Part shown: positions 1 to 10,985 of the stretch, piece by piece
How positions within the stretch are numbered: position 1 is the first letter of the stretch
How the letters are laid out: each line of letters begins with the position of its first letter
From: Deroplatys truncata
Lineage: Eukaryota > Arthropoda > Insecta > Mantodea > Mantidae
Length of the DNA stretch: 64,000 bases
Assembly (NCBI GenBank): GCA_030765065.1
Contig: CM060979.1
Location: forward strand, 106,380,350-106,444,349
Direction: 5' to 3'
Made by a program: the position numbers and the translations under genes
Notes under the pieces: model-generated
Told to the model about the DNA's origin: nothing
Database searches by the model: none
The model's input: only the letters and a program-made list of their open reading frames with translations

Positions 1-507
1 CTTACAACTGCCGATCTTCTGGAGGCTGTACCACGAAATTTTAGTTACCCTTTTGTAGGGTCCTATGTCTACTATGTGTACTAATCTACCGCGATATTAG
101 TGCGTTTGTTAGGAAGAGGAACTAAACAGTCACGGAACAAGTGCACGGGGCATCAGAAGGGCAGTCAGGTTCACAAAATATCCGCAGTTGCGTGTTGCAT
201 TTACTACAAGGCTGAGACCTACAAATGTAGTACTGTTTTCATTGTGCAATGTACATTCCTATCACCATGCCCCCTCACTTCCTTCTGATCCCTAGACCTT
301 GATGACGTTAGGCATGTGAACAAAAACACTGGCGCCCTCTTCCAAGCGCACTCATGTGGTGCCGCCTACTGCAGCCTGCCACCACACTGCAGTTTGTCCA
401 TTCTCGGCTTAGCTACACTCGTATGTCACACGCTCTCAGCTCTCTGATAAGCATTATAAATGATCGAGCAAGACTCCAGAAAATTAGCTCAACTACAATA
501 CATTTTT
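1..507. other. Unassigned sequence
   Basis: I recognise nothing here. Two short open frames (about 62 and 121 codons) show no recognisable domain. The longer one overlaps the beginning of the HINE-like repeat at 508, so it is a chance frame. Confidence 0.5.
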
Positions 508-1230
508 TACTTTCTCTAATACTTATCTTGTAAGTAGAAAAGGTATAGAATACAACCCAAAAATTTGATATGGAGATTTCATCGGAAATGTATGCTTTGA
601 GGCCCTCTGAAACGAAAAAGGATATTTTTAGAAAAAGATCTGCTCCTGTGTGTGTATGTTTGTGTCTGTGAACAGCATAATTCAAAAACAAATAATCGGA
701 TAAATACCTAACTTGGCATTTAAGTTTTGTAGGCATCTTCCTAACAACGCGACATGAAGATTTGGAAGAAGTTCCCATACTCCAAATGATCCTTTCTTGG
801 AAAATTTTTCGATTTATTTTATTTTATTAAAAAAATCTCTTAACGAATTTGGTTAAAATATCTAATAGTTTAAGATATTTACAAGACAAAATGTTAATTT
901 TGAATTTTCTGGTAATAACCTGTGAAGTGCACTTCGGAAGAAATTCTGTATAGCTTTGTATAACTGGTGAACTTTAAGGGATATACGAAAACGCACTACA
1001 CAAAATATGTGGATCTCTTTAAACACAATTAATATTGGTTTCAGTTGTTCAATACCTTTGTAATTTTTTAATGGCCTGTCGCTATTTACTTGTTTCTGGT
1101 GATGTCATGGAAATAGTATGGAATTTTAAAGCCACAGCGAGCCGTGTTTAAACAGCTGACCATCGATTTAGTTTCCTACATCCTTCTTACACCTATAACG
1201 AAATGTATAATGTGACTACGAGACGTGTTG
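508..1230 (+). mobile_element. HINE-like repeat, diverged subfamily B
   Basis: This is a copy of the abundant non-coding family. It begins with TTACTTTCTCTA, followed by the shared block about fitting GTATAGAATACAACCC and AAATTTGATATGGAGA, then a short GT-rich stretch and the motif GTGAACAGCATAA. The body resembles the copies at 19885 and 39653 more than the younger group, so I place it in an older subfamily. The 3' stem-loop end is not recognisable, and the right boundary is approximate. Confidence 0.6.
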
Positions 1231-2598
1231 TTAAGATAGGTACCGATAATTATTTGAAAAATAACACATTATTTTCCAAATAATTTATTATCATTCATTA
1301 GTTTACACCTTGACTAGTTATCCATATAGACACCGCCGTTGTTCAGGAAATTGTAACTGAGAACGAGTTTTCGTATGCCTTCGTCAAAGAATGATGCCAC
1401 GCGTGATGAAAATCAAGTCTGTACTTCTTATTTCACGTCATTGTCTTTGAATGTTTTATACCAAGGAACTTATTCAGCTGAAGAAACAGATGAAAATCGC
1501 TTCGTGTCAGATTCGGTCTGTAGCGAGAGTGGTCGAATTGTTCCCAACCAAATGATGCGATCAGATTTTGAGTTTGTTTGACTGTGTGTGGCCGACATTG
1601 TCACTCATTATTATTTACCCATAAACCTCACACGATTGCGAAAAATGCTTGCGGGCGAATCACTGATCTGACTTCACAGTCGGCGGGTCATTCGATTGTT
1701 TTGAAGATTTCGAAACGCTCTTACAACAGGAAAACACAAAATGACGATCGCTCACAGCTGCGGCTGACTTCCTAATAAAGCATGCTCAAAATCGCGACTG
1801 CAGCGGTACTTACTTTAAAAACACGCTTGTATTTCTGCAAATGTGTATCTCGATCAGGATGAGGCAATAGAAAAATAAGCTTGTTTAAGAATATTTTATA
1901 GAAGCTATGTAAAAATAAATAACATTGGTATGGATAGTCATGTAAATCTAATACATCAGATTTTTTAGTTGATTTTTCTTTCATTCGCAATAGAAAATGG
2001 AAAACTTTTACTTCCGTGTATAAGTTTTATTTGAGCTTTGAATGGCATATTCCAGAGCCTTGTTTGGTATTCATGTATTCCAAAACGAAGTCGAGTTCTC
2101 TGCCTATGAAGAAGCAGTCTCTCTGCTGCCGTTACCTCTACTGCTACAATAGGTAGTCAACAGTTACGCGCAGATGCAATAAGCGATACCGAACGAATTT
2201 GAAACTGAATTTGCCTTTGCTACGGTAACACATCCTGTGATTGGAAACGTTTGCATTATGATGGGGGAAGGCAGTTTGCGGCATTGGGGTTGCGATAACG
2301 GGGTTATGTCCTGAATGAAGCTCCTATCACGTTTATACACCAAAACCGCTTCCTATATCAAAAATTTATTGTTGAGTATTTCCCAAAAATACTCCGTATA
2401 GATCACTGAAAGGACAGGTGCAACAAACGTGTTGAAGTGATTACAATACCTAAATGTAGATTGTTATACCTCAATGACCTGAGAGCAATCATAATCTGCT
2501 TTGTGTTTGGGTGTCACTCCTAATACCAGTTTACCCCGAAAATTTAGATAGCATAAGGAAGCTTGGAAAATATTGAGAATGAGTGTTCAAGCACCTTT
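1231..2598. other. Unassigned AT-rich sequence
   Basis: Several 60-73 codon open frames occur on both strands, none with a recognisable domain. The stretch at about 2100-2300 is less AT-rich than its surroundings, but I cannot assign it. Confidence 0.45.
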
Positions 2599-4091
2599 TA
2601 CCTTCTGTACTGCTTATCTATAGTAAGTAGATGAACTATTGTAGATAATCCGTTCAATACCGAAATTTCAGACGAACATGTGGTTTTCTGAATCCCCTCC
2701 CAAAAAAGTTATAGGAAAAGGTGCATCTGTGTGTGCATGTGTGTGAGCACCATAACTCAAAAAGAAAAAGCGCTTAAATACCAAACTTAGTATTTAAGTT
2801 ACCGAGCGGGATGGCTCAGGTGGCTACGTCTATGGCCCGCATTTGGGAGGTCTGGGTTTGATTCCCGCGACAGACCTTTCTGATCCATGGGTATTTTCGG
2901 GGGTTTCCCCGGTTTGCTAGGCGAATGCTGGGAAGGTTCATTGCATCCCCCGAATTTTTTGTCCCTTTATTTCACCTCCATTCTCATTTCAATTCACCTT
3001 TCATCTGCTTGGCTATTTCTTGAATGGGAGGCGGTTTCCGAGTCCTAGTGGGATATGCAAGCCTGCAGGGTAAAGGGAGTCGGTTGTACCAGCTGCCATC
3101 CGGAGAGTTTCAATTTCTAAAAGCTAGGGACTCTGTCCTCTACCCTGTCGTGCCTCCTGGCCCGGTCGCCCTCTGTTACCCCTCACTTCACGACCTCCTC
3201 CCGGGGCACCCCGTCAGAGGCTTAGGCACAAAAGAGCTTCATTGATCGAGGTGCTAAGTCCCCCTCCGCTGCTAGTCCTAGTATTTAAGTTCAGCATCAT
3301 CCAACAAAGATTTAAAAGAAAATCTCCCTAATCCAAAGTGCTCTTTGCATGGAATATTTTTGAAAAATGTTGATTTTCTCAAAAATGCTTCTAACAAATG
3401 AAATTTATATCTTGAATTTTATGGGAATAGACCCTAATTCTCTTAATTATGAATGGCTTCTGCAAAAATGATAAACCCTAAGAAACAGACCAAATCTTAT
3501 TACACAAAATTGTAGATTTCGTTTAAAGTACACAATTTATATTAAACAAATTTTGACTGTGAAATTAACAATTTCGAGATATTCCTTGTTATTGGTTCGA
3601 GTTTTCAAATACTTAGTCATTTTTTAAAATTCGAAGTTAATATTCTTTCTTTTCTCTCTACTCGTGGTCATGCAAAGAATTTCAAGCGACATGTTCTTTA
3701 AAACACTTGACTCGCCTTGCCTAGAGTTTGTACAATGAAGTATATAAATCCGAATTGATGATTTATCTGGATTAAAAGAAGTAGCTAGAATAATAAGCTT
3801 TTACAAAATAGATTGTGGAAGAGTGAGTACAGAAAGTGATGATAATACGACGCTTTTTTTCTTCTGTAGTTATTTTTTGTGTTTACGCAAAGAGAAAGGA
3901 ATTTCAAAGCCATTAATAAATACCGGCTTTGAAAAAATCTGACTATCGTTTTAACATAAAGTATTCTACTGATAGTTACATAACCAATGTGTAATGAAGG
4001 TTTATCTGTGTTTACAAGAAGTAGAATAAGATTTTCTAAGAATAAATTGTAGAACCTGAGTAGAGAAGTTCATGCAAATGCTACACATCAG
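2599..4091 (+). mobile_element. HINE-like repeat, old subfamily, split by a SINE
   Basis: The left arm (2599-2800) shows the eroded start TACCTTCTGTACTGC, the GTAAGTAG motif, a GT-rich tract and the CATAACTCAAAAA motif. The right arm (3279-4091) continues the family and ends with GAGTAGAGAAGTTCATG, then CACATCAGA. A tRNA-type SINE interrupts it, duplicating 13 bp of the repeat itself, so the SINE is younger. Divergence is high compared with copies such as the one at 22308. Confidence 0.65.
2801..3278 (+). mobile_element. tRNA-derived SINE with 13-bp target duplication
   Basis: TAGTATTTAAGTT lies directly on both sides (2788-2800 and 3279-3291), which marks a precise insertion. The head begins ACCGAGCGGGATGGCTCAGG (an A-box-like word) and has a B-box-like GGTTTGATTCCCG about 50 bases later. 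A core with GGCGAATGCTGGGAAGG follows, shared with the SINEs at 32884 and 61851. The GC-rich 3' half contains a 73-codon open frame that I regard as chance. It is inserted in an old HINE-like copy. It would be transcribed by RNA polymerase III and mobilised by a LINE that I cannot identify. Confidence 0.8.
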
Positions 4092-4128
4092 ATATTTAGA
4101 TATGATTTTGGAATTTGAGGCAGTATTC

Positions 4129-5003
4129 TGTTAAAGCAATATGTGTGTGTAACAATATATAAAAATTGTATATTACAGTCATTGATATGTTTATATTATT
4201 GTATACATGTTCAATAATGTTATGTGAATGTATTACGTAATTTAATAATGTAGGAAGCTGTGAGAATAATAGGTTAAAAGTTGCTAACAATGAGGTAACC
4301 TTGAGGCAATAATGAATAAGAAAGTGTAATAATACTACTAGTCATTCTTGGAGCAACAATAATGTAATTTCTGTGACAGTTTATAAAATAGCCAATCAAC
4401 TACCAGTAAAAAGCTAAAGTTAAATAAAAGTATTCTATTGGATTAGGAATAACCAATCAGAGACTTGAAATAATGAAATTTCCAAATTTAGGCGGTTGAA
4501 ATCAAGTCAATTGCTTGTAGACACCACTCATAACTGACGTGTTGCTTGTAGACCGCGCTCATAATTGAACACGTTGGTTGTTGACAGTGTTCCTAATCGG
4601 ACGCGAGACATGTCCTCGAGAAATTTATTACGTATTCGTGTGAGACGAAAATAGTTTTACGTGTTAAAAAGTACAACTAATTAATTCATAAAAGAATCTT
4701 ACAGCTCTCTATATCAGTGAAGTGTTATTTAAATCGTGTCAAGAATTAATAAAAACAGGTGAATTAAAATTGTAATCTGTGTAAGCCTACATTCTTAGTC
4801 GCACCACAACTCTGCCAAGACATCCTTGTCTCTAACAATAATACTGACGCAGCCGAGGCAAACATAAATATATAGTATTTAAAGAAACAGTCAAATTACA
4901 AAGTTAATATTTTTTAAACATTTGGGGCAAAGACCACCTGAAAGAACATTTGGGGCGAAGGCTACCGGAAACTTTTGCCATACGTGCGGTTGCAACTACT
5001 TCA
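4129..5003 (+). mobile_element. Solo LTR, second LTR family
   Basis: The sequence aligns along its whole length, in opposite orientation, with 41836-42663. Shared landmarks include ATTACGTATTCGTGTGAGAC, GTGTAAGCCTACATTCTT and GCAGCCGAGGCAAA. It begins TGTTAAAGCAAT and ends ACTACTTCA, so it has TG and CA termini. GCTCCCC just beyond the right end recalls the tRNA-Lys-type primer site seen beside the opposite copy. I found no clear target duplication, and the boundaries come from comparing the two copies. No coding remnant adjoins it. Confidence 0.6.
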
Positions 5004-6361
5004 AGTTCGGCTCCCCAACAGTCGAAATATAAAACACCTACTTAAAATTGACTTTCCTTACGTGAAGCATAAACCTATCTTCAAATTCTCTCTGAAAAAT
5101 TATAATTCGTTTTCGTTCCCCACATTTGCATATGTATTTGCTATTAAAAAGTAAGGTTTTCTTCCATTTTGTTTATTTTTTTAAGTTACCCTGATGATGA
5201 GGTTTCGGTGCTTAAAGCGGTTATGCGAACCGTCTTGTAATGCAACTAAGGTGAGCTATCATTGAGATTATTTCCGCGGAAGTTTCCACGAAACAGTTCG
5301 AAAACTGAATTCTGTTGGCTGAAGATGAAGCAAACATAGCTTCAGGCTTTCTCTGTGACGTCTTCTCGCGAGAGAACTTAGCAGTACTTTATAATGACTT
5401 ATTTTAATGAAATAAAAAGAAAATCCCGCATTGGTGTCAAACATATCGATCCAAATTGATATTCTGCGTGAATTTCCACTATATAATTGGACACTGCAAG
5501 AATTTTATGACGATTTCATCTAGTAAGTAAAATCAGATCAACAATATTTAATGTCAACGTCTGTCAACTTCAATTAGCCGGAGAAAAGCTCCTGCATCTC
5601 ATTCTGTTTCTAACAGTACTTGTAATTCAGATACCTTACTAACTAAAATAAAATAATGTTTGTTTGATATTTGTTCATGCAATTTTACGAACGTAAAAAG
5701 ATGTTAATTTGTATTTTTGCGTTCACTGCGATCTCTACTACTGCTCCCAGAACTGAACTAGACGTTCGTTTTTGTGCCTCCCTCTGTTAAATAATGTTTT
5801 CAGCGGTAGAGAACACTTATAGAAAATATGTCGGTGCCAAGACGTTTCCACATACTTCTCAGTTTCAAACATTTTATAAAACCATGGACTTAAAGCAGCC
5901 TCTAATGAACAGGTTCCGAATTTTGATCATCTAACATGTTTTGAAATAACATAAAATGACTAAACCTTAGAAAGAGAATGAATAATTATAAAAGCTCGAA
6001 TAGCTTTGGGGAGAGTGTAGTTTTTAAACGGTTAATAATCAAAGCATAAAACGAAAACCTATGGGTGTTATGTGATTCTATGTAATCAACAATTTCAGGA
6101 CAACTGTATATACTTAAAAAATACACTTTGGAGAAACACAGTTTAAAGGATCTCAAAACCTACTTTAAAAAGTCTTCAGGTAATCTTTTAGATTTACAAA
6201 ACACTTTAAACAAGCTTTGAGCTCAAGCTATCTTAATATTTCCATAAAGCATAGCGACTGTAAAATTCTAGAACATGCAATAATGCAAGCATTGAAGTTT
6301 GATAGGTTTTAAGGTATGTACTTTCTTTTCTTACTACTTAAATTAGCGGATGGTGTTAAAA
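5004..6361. other. Mostly unassigned; possible Penelope-like 3' tail
   Basis: About 5194-5240 reads CCTGATGATGAGGTTTCG, then TTAAAGCGGTTATGCG. This resembles the GATGATG...AAAGCG signature after the Penelope-like frames near 16050 and 53990. No coding remnant supports it, so the assignment is weak. The rest is AT-rich with no feature I can name. Confidence 0.3.
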
Positions 6362-7171
6362 AACATCTAATGTGTTGTACTCACATGATTTTCTCTACTC
6401 TTGTACAAACTAATTTTTACAAACGCTTATTCTCCAACCACTTCATATTAACCCAGATAAACATTTGCAGAAACTATATTATGGCTAATTTTCTTGTAGG
6501 TGCAAGGAGAATATGGTAGGTTTTAAGCGATAGTAAAATATTTTAAGAGCTGTTTACTATGTGGAGGATTTCATTCTCTTTGCATGTCCAGGACATAAAA
6601 AAAATAACCAATTCCCATTTGAGAAAAAGTATAAGTATTGGAAGATCCAAACAAATAAGAGGGAATATCTCGGAAATGGTGCAGTTGACAAAAAAAAAGT
6701 TGACATGAATTGTGGGTTTTAACGAGACCTAGATTTTTTGCGTAGTAAAACTTGTCTATCTCTTAGGGTTTACCATATGCAAATGCCATTCAGAATGAAG
6801 AGAACTTTTGGGGACATTTCCAAAAAATTCAAGATATAAATTTCGTTTCCTATAAAACGTGTTAAATTTATAATATTTTAATCAAAAACATTAGACATTT
6901 TTGAAAAATCAAAATTTTCGAAAAAATTGAGTTGGGGCATTTCTTTGAAAATCTTCGTGTCGCATCTTTGAAAGATACTGGACTTATTTATTCGACTTTT
7001 TGTTTTTGAGTTATGCTGTTCACAGACACACACACATATACGTACCTTTTTCTAAAAAAAATTTTTTTGGATTCAGGGCCCTCAAAACATGTATTCCCGG
7101 TGAAATTTCGATATCGAATTTTTGGGTGGAATGCAATACTTCCCTACTTACTATACGTAGTAGAGAAAGTA
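6362..7171 (-). mobile_element. HINE-like repeat (minus)
   Basis: Read on the + strand, the copy starts with the stem-loop end (CTAATGTGTTGTACTCACATG), then TTTTCTCTACTCTTGTAC. It ends with ACTATACGTAGTAGAGAAAGT, the inverse of the family start. The microsatellite is reduced to a short CA run near 7030. A 79-codon frame near the end is part of the repeat and shows no domain. Confidence 0.7.
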
Positions 7172-7503
7172 CTAATATAGAGCATATTATCTTTTCTTAT
7201 ATGTTGGGCGAGGGTACTACTATATATTACACTTGCTAATGTATTACCACTATCGAGCTTGTAAACAATGCTTATGAACGCTGTACTTGTCTGCTCGCAT
7301 CTCCATAACGTTGTAAAATCATTGAAACTACATTAACTTCATGACATGGATGTAATTAATTTGTTTTCCGTGCCTCTGATGTTACATGCCAAACAGTGTC
7401 AATGTTTGAAATGTCACTCACACGGTACAGTATAAAATATATGCTGGAACATCCGCAGTTCTCACATATTTGTTTTTTGACTTCCAAACAAGCTAGTATG
7501 TGT
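7172..7503. other. Spacer between two opposed HINE-like copies
   Basis: This is about 330 bases with no recognisable gene or repeat. The flanking HINE-like copies are divergent, minus on the left and plus on the right, which brings their ACTTTCTCTACT-type ends close together. Confidence 0.4.
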
Positions 7504-8360
7504 TACTTTCCCTACTACGTATAGTAAATATGGGAAGTATTGCATTCCACCAAAACATTCTATTCAAGATTTCACCGGCAATACATGGTTTGAGGCCTCT
7601 TGAATCCAAAAAAAGCATTTTTAGAAAAATGTAGGTCTGTCTATGTGCTTGTGTATCGGTGAACAGCATAACTCAAAAGCGAAAAGTGAGATAAATACCA
7701 AACTTGGTATTTAGATTCAGTATCTTTCAAAGATACGACATGAAGATTTTTAAGCAAATCCCCCCACACCAGACTACCACTTACATGGACAACTTTTCGA
7801 AAATTTTGATTTTCTCAAAAATGGCTAACAATTTTGATTAAAATATTATATGTTTAAGATATTTTCATGGAAAATAAAATGTATATCCTGAATGTTATGG
7901 GGATTTCCTCAAAATTCGCCTTCATTCTGAATGAATTTTGCATAATTGTTACACCGTAAGAGATAGACAAAATTTTACTTCACAAAAAATGTACAGCTCT
8001 TAAAACACAATTTATGTAATAGGAATGTTTTTGTTGAATGAATCACTTCCGAGATATTCCTTGTTATTCGTTTGAATTTTCCAATGTTTATACTTTTTCT
8101 CAAATGGTATTTCGTTATTCGTTTTTATGTCTTGGACATGCAAAGGGAACGGAATGTTCCACATAGCAACCAGCTCTTAAGAGAATTGACTTTCGCTTAA
8201 AGCCATCATATTCCCCTTGCTCCTACAAGAAAATTGGCAATACGATAGTTTCTGCAGAATTTTATATCGATTAGCATGAAGTAGATGGAGAATAAACGTT
8301 GGTAAAAATAGTATGTACAGGAGTAGAGAAAGTCATGTGAGTGTAACACATCAGATTCTT
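7504..8360 (+). mobile_element. HINE-like repeat
   Basis: It starts TACTTTCCCTACTACGTATA. It ends AGTAGAGAAAGT, then the stem-loop ATGTG-AGTGTAA-CACAT, then CAGA and a T-rich tract. The 3' signature is intact, so this is one of the best copies for defining the 3' end. Confidence 0.75.
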
Positions 8361-8412
8361 TTTAATACTTTGGGATATGTGATGTGTCAACATAAAGCTT
8401 ACTTTACAACTA

Positions 8413-9309
8413 ACTAACTACAAAGCACGAGGGCAGTTAAATGAATTATTACGTACCCTCTCGCGGATACCGGATGTACCTGTAGATACATTAGAAAAGA
8501 TGTATAACTCCATGATAAGGCCTGTTCTGTTATACGGCAGTGAAATCTGGGGATGGGAAAGAGCAGAGCATGTAAATAAAACACAGGTAGCATTTTGGAA
8601 AAGAGTTCTTGGAGTTTCACAAGGCACATCAAATTCGGGGGTATTGAGGGAGGTAGGATGCTATGAAGACACAATACACTGCAAAATAAGAGCAGTGAAG
8701 TACTGGCTAAGGCTGATGCATGGGGATAACTCCACACTACGATCCAAATGTTATAAATACCAGCGAGAAAACCTGTCTCCTAAGTTCTGGGCAGCTGATT
8801 TGGAAAGGGGTTTGAGGAGAATAGGAATGGGATCAGTATGGCTAAGAGCTGAAACAAATGACAAAAACATATGGAAAGGTGTTAAAAGAAGACTAAGAGA
8901 CATCAACCAACAGGAAATAGAATCGGACTGTAAAATTAAACCTTCTCTAAGTCTAGCAAATGAAATAAAATTGAACTGGGGTAAAGAGGCTTATATACTT
9001 AATTTAGGAAGAAAGGAAAGATCAGGAATGGCATGGTTTAGACTGGGGGGCTGGAGAGCACAGAAAATGACCGACGATTCTGGCAGGAGAATCTGCCCAT
9101 TCTGTGAATTGGATGAGGACTGGGTACATATTTTGGCGGAATGTGCACAGTGGGAGAACCAGCGAACGATTAAACTCAAAGAAAAATTCTTAAGTCCCTT
9201 AAGAAAGAGATTGGCATGTTGGGATCTACTGGCTGACCAGAGGAACTGGCAAAACATGGGCAATTTTCTGGCTAAAGTGCGCGAAGCTAGGTCAAATTTG
9301 TTCAGTTAG
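8413..9309 (+). pseudogene. LINE reverse transcriptase, C-terminal fragment
   Basis: The frame is open across the truncation point, and an internal ATG lies at 8500. Near the start the protein reads MYNSMIRPVLLYGSEIWG, the thumb-region signature of LINE reverse transcriptases. The domain upstream with the catalytic YXDD is absent because of 5' truncation. A basic, tryptophan-containing linker follows. Near residue 205 from the ATG is the CX2CX7HX4C knuckle CPFCELDEDWVHILAEC, typical of the C-terminus of several LINE clades (CR1, I and jockey-like groups). The frame then ends normally. I cannot assign the clade from this part alone. It is not functional as it stands, because the endonuclease and most of the reverse transcriptase are missing. 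Confidence 0.85.
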
Positions 9310-9480
9310 ACAAAGGTAATTTATTTCTATTTCCCTTTTTCTTGTTCCTTTTGTTGTGTTTTCTTTATCTGTTGTTTATTTTGTCACCCTATTGTATCTT
9401 AAATATGCATGTACGGTCAATGACCCATGCACTAAATACTTGTGTAATAACTTCAGTAATTTGAAACCAATAAAGATACC

Positions 9481-9483
<3 letters not shown>

Positions 9484-9533
<50 letters not shown>
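9484..9533. repeat. (TATC)n microsatellite, LINE tail
   Basis: About twelve perfect tetranucleotide units form the 3' tail of the LINE and stop exactly at its target duplication. The tail is therefore part of the insertion and not an independent microsatellite. Confidence 0.9.
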
Positions 9534-9535
<2 letters not shown>

Positions 9536-9822
9536 CTTTACAACAGAATGAGTTTCGAAACCATACAGAAGTTTAGTTTTAATTCTTTTATATAAATAGA
9601 GTATGTAATCAGATAACCACAGGACTGAAAATCATTAGATCAACGGCAACAATAAATTCCTCTTAATTTTTCTTTCTTGCAAAATGATAGAAGCTGCAGC
9701 TTTAGCGATAGACTAAGAGCACAAAACCTAAAATCATTTTGCCATATGTTTAATTTAAAACATATAGTTTTCTACACTATCCTAATCAGTTTTTTATCAC
9801 TCAATGTTATATAAATATACGG

Positions 9823-10004
9823 TTGTTTCTCGCAGCCCAGTTGTTTACCATTGCTTCCATAACACTATAGATCCGTGTTATTCTTCGCCTTCCTCTTTTT
9901 GCTTCCTAAGTTGGATCACATTCTAACATTTTTCGAGGTAAATGTTCACGATCCATGGAGCGGATATGCTCCCATAACTGACACCTCAATCGTTTGCTTC
10001 AATT
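9823..10004 (-). pseudogene. LINE C-terminal fragment
   Basis: On the minus strand one frame reads LWEHIRSMDREHLPRKML, then after a stop a basic run RGRRRITRIYSVME. This matches the pattern WxGHVxRMxxxRLPRKxLxW...GRPRxxW at the C-terminus of many LINE proteins. The fragment is decayed and cut at 10004/10005 by the solo LTR. Its upstream part is not recognisable on the far side of that LTR. Confidence 0.55.
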
Positions 10005-10372
10005 TGTGGCAGTAATTTGTATCACAACAATGTAAATGCCAGAGTGATTGTAGTGTAAATAAGCATTATTGTATGACAATGATTTGAGATGTTTGTTAAT
10101 TATAAGCATTGTTAGGAAATAAGTTTACACGACCTCACTGAAACTGACCATAAGAGCGGGTAACAATGAGCGAGGGGGTGAGTTGTTTATCAATTATTAG
10201 AGACAAGCAAATGGCGTCAGATTGGCGCGCTTTTCTTAGAAATTGCGGGAATTTCTTCCCTTGAGCATATGTTTTCGTAATTTTTGATTGGATATAAAAA
10301 TATTGGATATGGCGCGTTTTATTAACCAATAGCAGCTCGGTTATAATCTTTAGGCATATTAGGGTGTGGGAG

Positions 10373-10381
10373 TATAAAAAG
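10373..10381 (+). promoter_or_regulatory. LTR TATA box
   Basis: TATAAAAAG lies in the same context (GGAGTATAAAAAGC) as in the LTRs of the full element, about 25 bases upstream of the tandem-repeat region. It is probably the family's RNA polymerase II core promoter. Conservation between copies supports it, but there is no transcript evidence. Confidence 0.5.
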
Positions 10382-10406
10382 CTAAAGCCAGAGACAAGTA
10401 TTGTCC

Positions 10407-10541
10407 AGTTCAACAGAATCATCCACGCATTACACGTCGCTGAGTCCAACAGAATCATTCAGAAGTTAAACGTCGCTCAGTTCATCAGAATCGTTCGCGA
10501 GTTACACGTCGCAATTCTACAGAATCTCTCGCGTCTTAAAG
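10407..10541 (+). repeat. 36-bp tandem repeats in LTR
   Basis: Three full units of 36 bases (10407, 10443, 10479) and a partial fourth share CAACAGAATCAT-like and ACACGTCGC motifs. Related units with GACGTGTA and TTGATGAACT words occur inverted at about 21020-21125, 29865-29960 and 38760-38840 in the other LTRs. They lie just downstream of the TATA box, so they would fall in the transcribed leader. Confidence 0.75.
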
Positions 10542-10674
10542 TTTGTTATAAATGTGAAATACGGGAATTAATAATGTGCAGCAAATAAGTGATTATAGTA
10601 ACATTAAAATATATAACAGTTTCAGTCGGGCGTGTGTCAAAAGTCAATATGTGAACTTAATTAATTGTGACGGT

Positions 10675-10680
10675 AATAAA
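10675..10680 (+). promoter_or_regulatory. LTR polyadenylation signal
   Basis: AATAAA lies in the conserved context GGTAATAAAAGTGT, about 300 bases after the TATA box. The other LTRs have the equivalent word (CAATAAAAGTGT on their sense strand). Confidence 0.45.
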
Positions 10681-10985
10681 AGTGTAAAAACAAATTCTTT
10701 TATCAGTGTTATCTTTGAGTAACAAATCCTTTCCGTTTACACACCCTGTTTAAGAGATATATTCGACCGAGAAACAATAGTTAGCCGGAGGACAATGAAC
10801 CCAACATTCAAAGTAGTAAAACAATAACAGACGCTCAGAAATAAGATAACACGAATTGATCGCGACAAATTGGCTCCCATACGTTGTGCAAATAAACATG
10901 AAGCATCTTCCAACTACTACCAACTAATATCCCACTGCAAATTGGCTCCCAAACGTGGGGCTAACAAATAATTATACTTCAAATT

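Larger units (their letters stand above)
8411..9533 (+). mobile_element. 5'-truncated LINE with (TATC)n tail
   Basis: TACTTTACAAC flanks the element on both sides (8400-8410 and 9534-9544), an 11-bp target duplication. The element begins inside the reverse-transcriptase frame, so it is 5'-truncated as is usual for target-primed reverse transcription. It ends in a TATC microsatellite instead of poly(A). It lies about 50 bases from the end of the preceding HINE-like copy. The frame is open to its natural stop, so this insertion is fairly young. Confidence 0.85.
10005..10981 (+). mobile_element. Solo LTR of the Ty3/gypsy family, 4-bp target duplication
   Basis: It starts TGTGGCAGTAATTTGTATCA and ends TTATACTTCA, flanked by AATT on both sides (10001-10004 and 10982-10985). 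It matches the LTRs of the element at 20385-30358 in reverse orientation. It carries the family's TATA box, AATAAA signal, 36-bp tandem repeats and primer-site-like modules near its right end. No internal coding remains. This fits LTR-LTR recombination that left a solo LTR. It is more diverged than the two LTRs of the full-length element are from each other. Confidence 0.8.

Noticed and set aside
413-778. 121-codon minus-strand frame near the left edge
   Set aside because: It overlaps the start of the HINE-like copy at 508 and is partly built from its sequence (YAVHRHKHTHTG).
3024-3245. 73-codon frame
   Set aside because: It lies wholly within the GC-rich 3' half of a SINE with clear target duplications.
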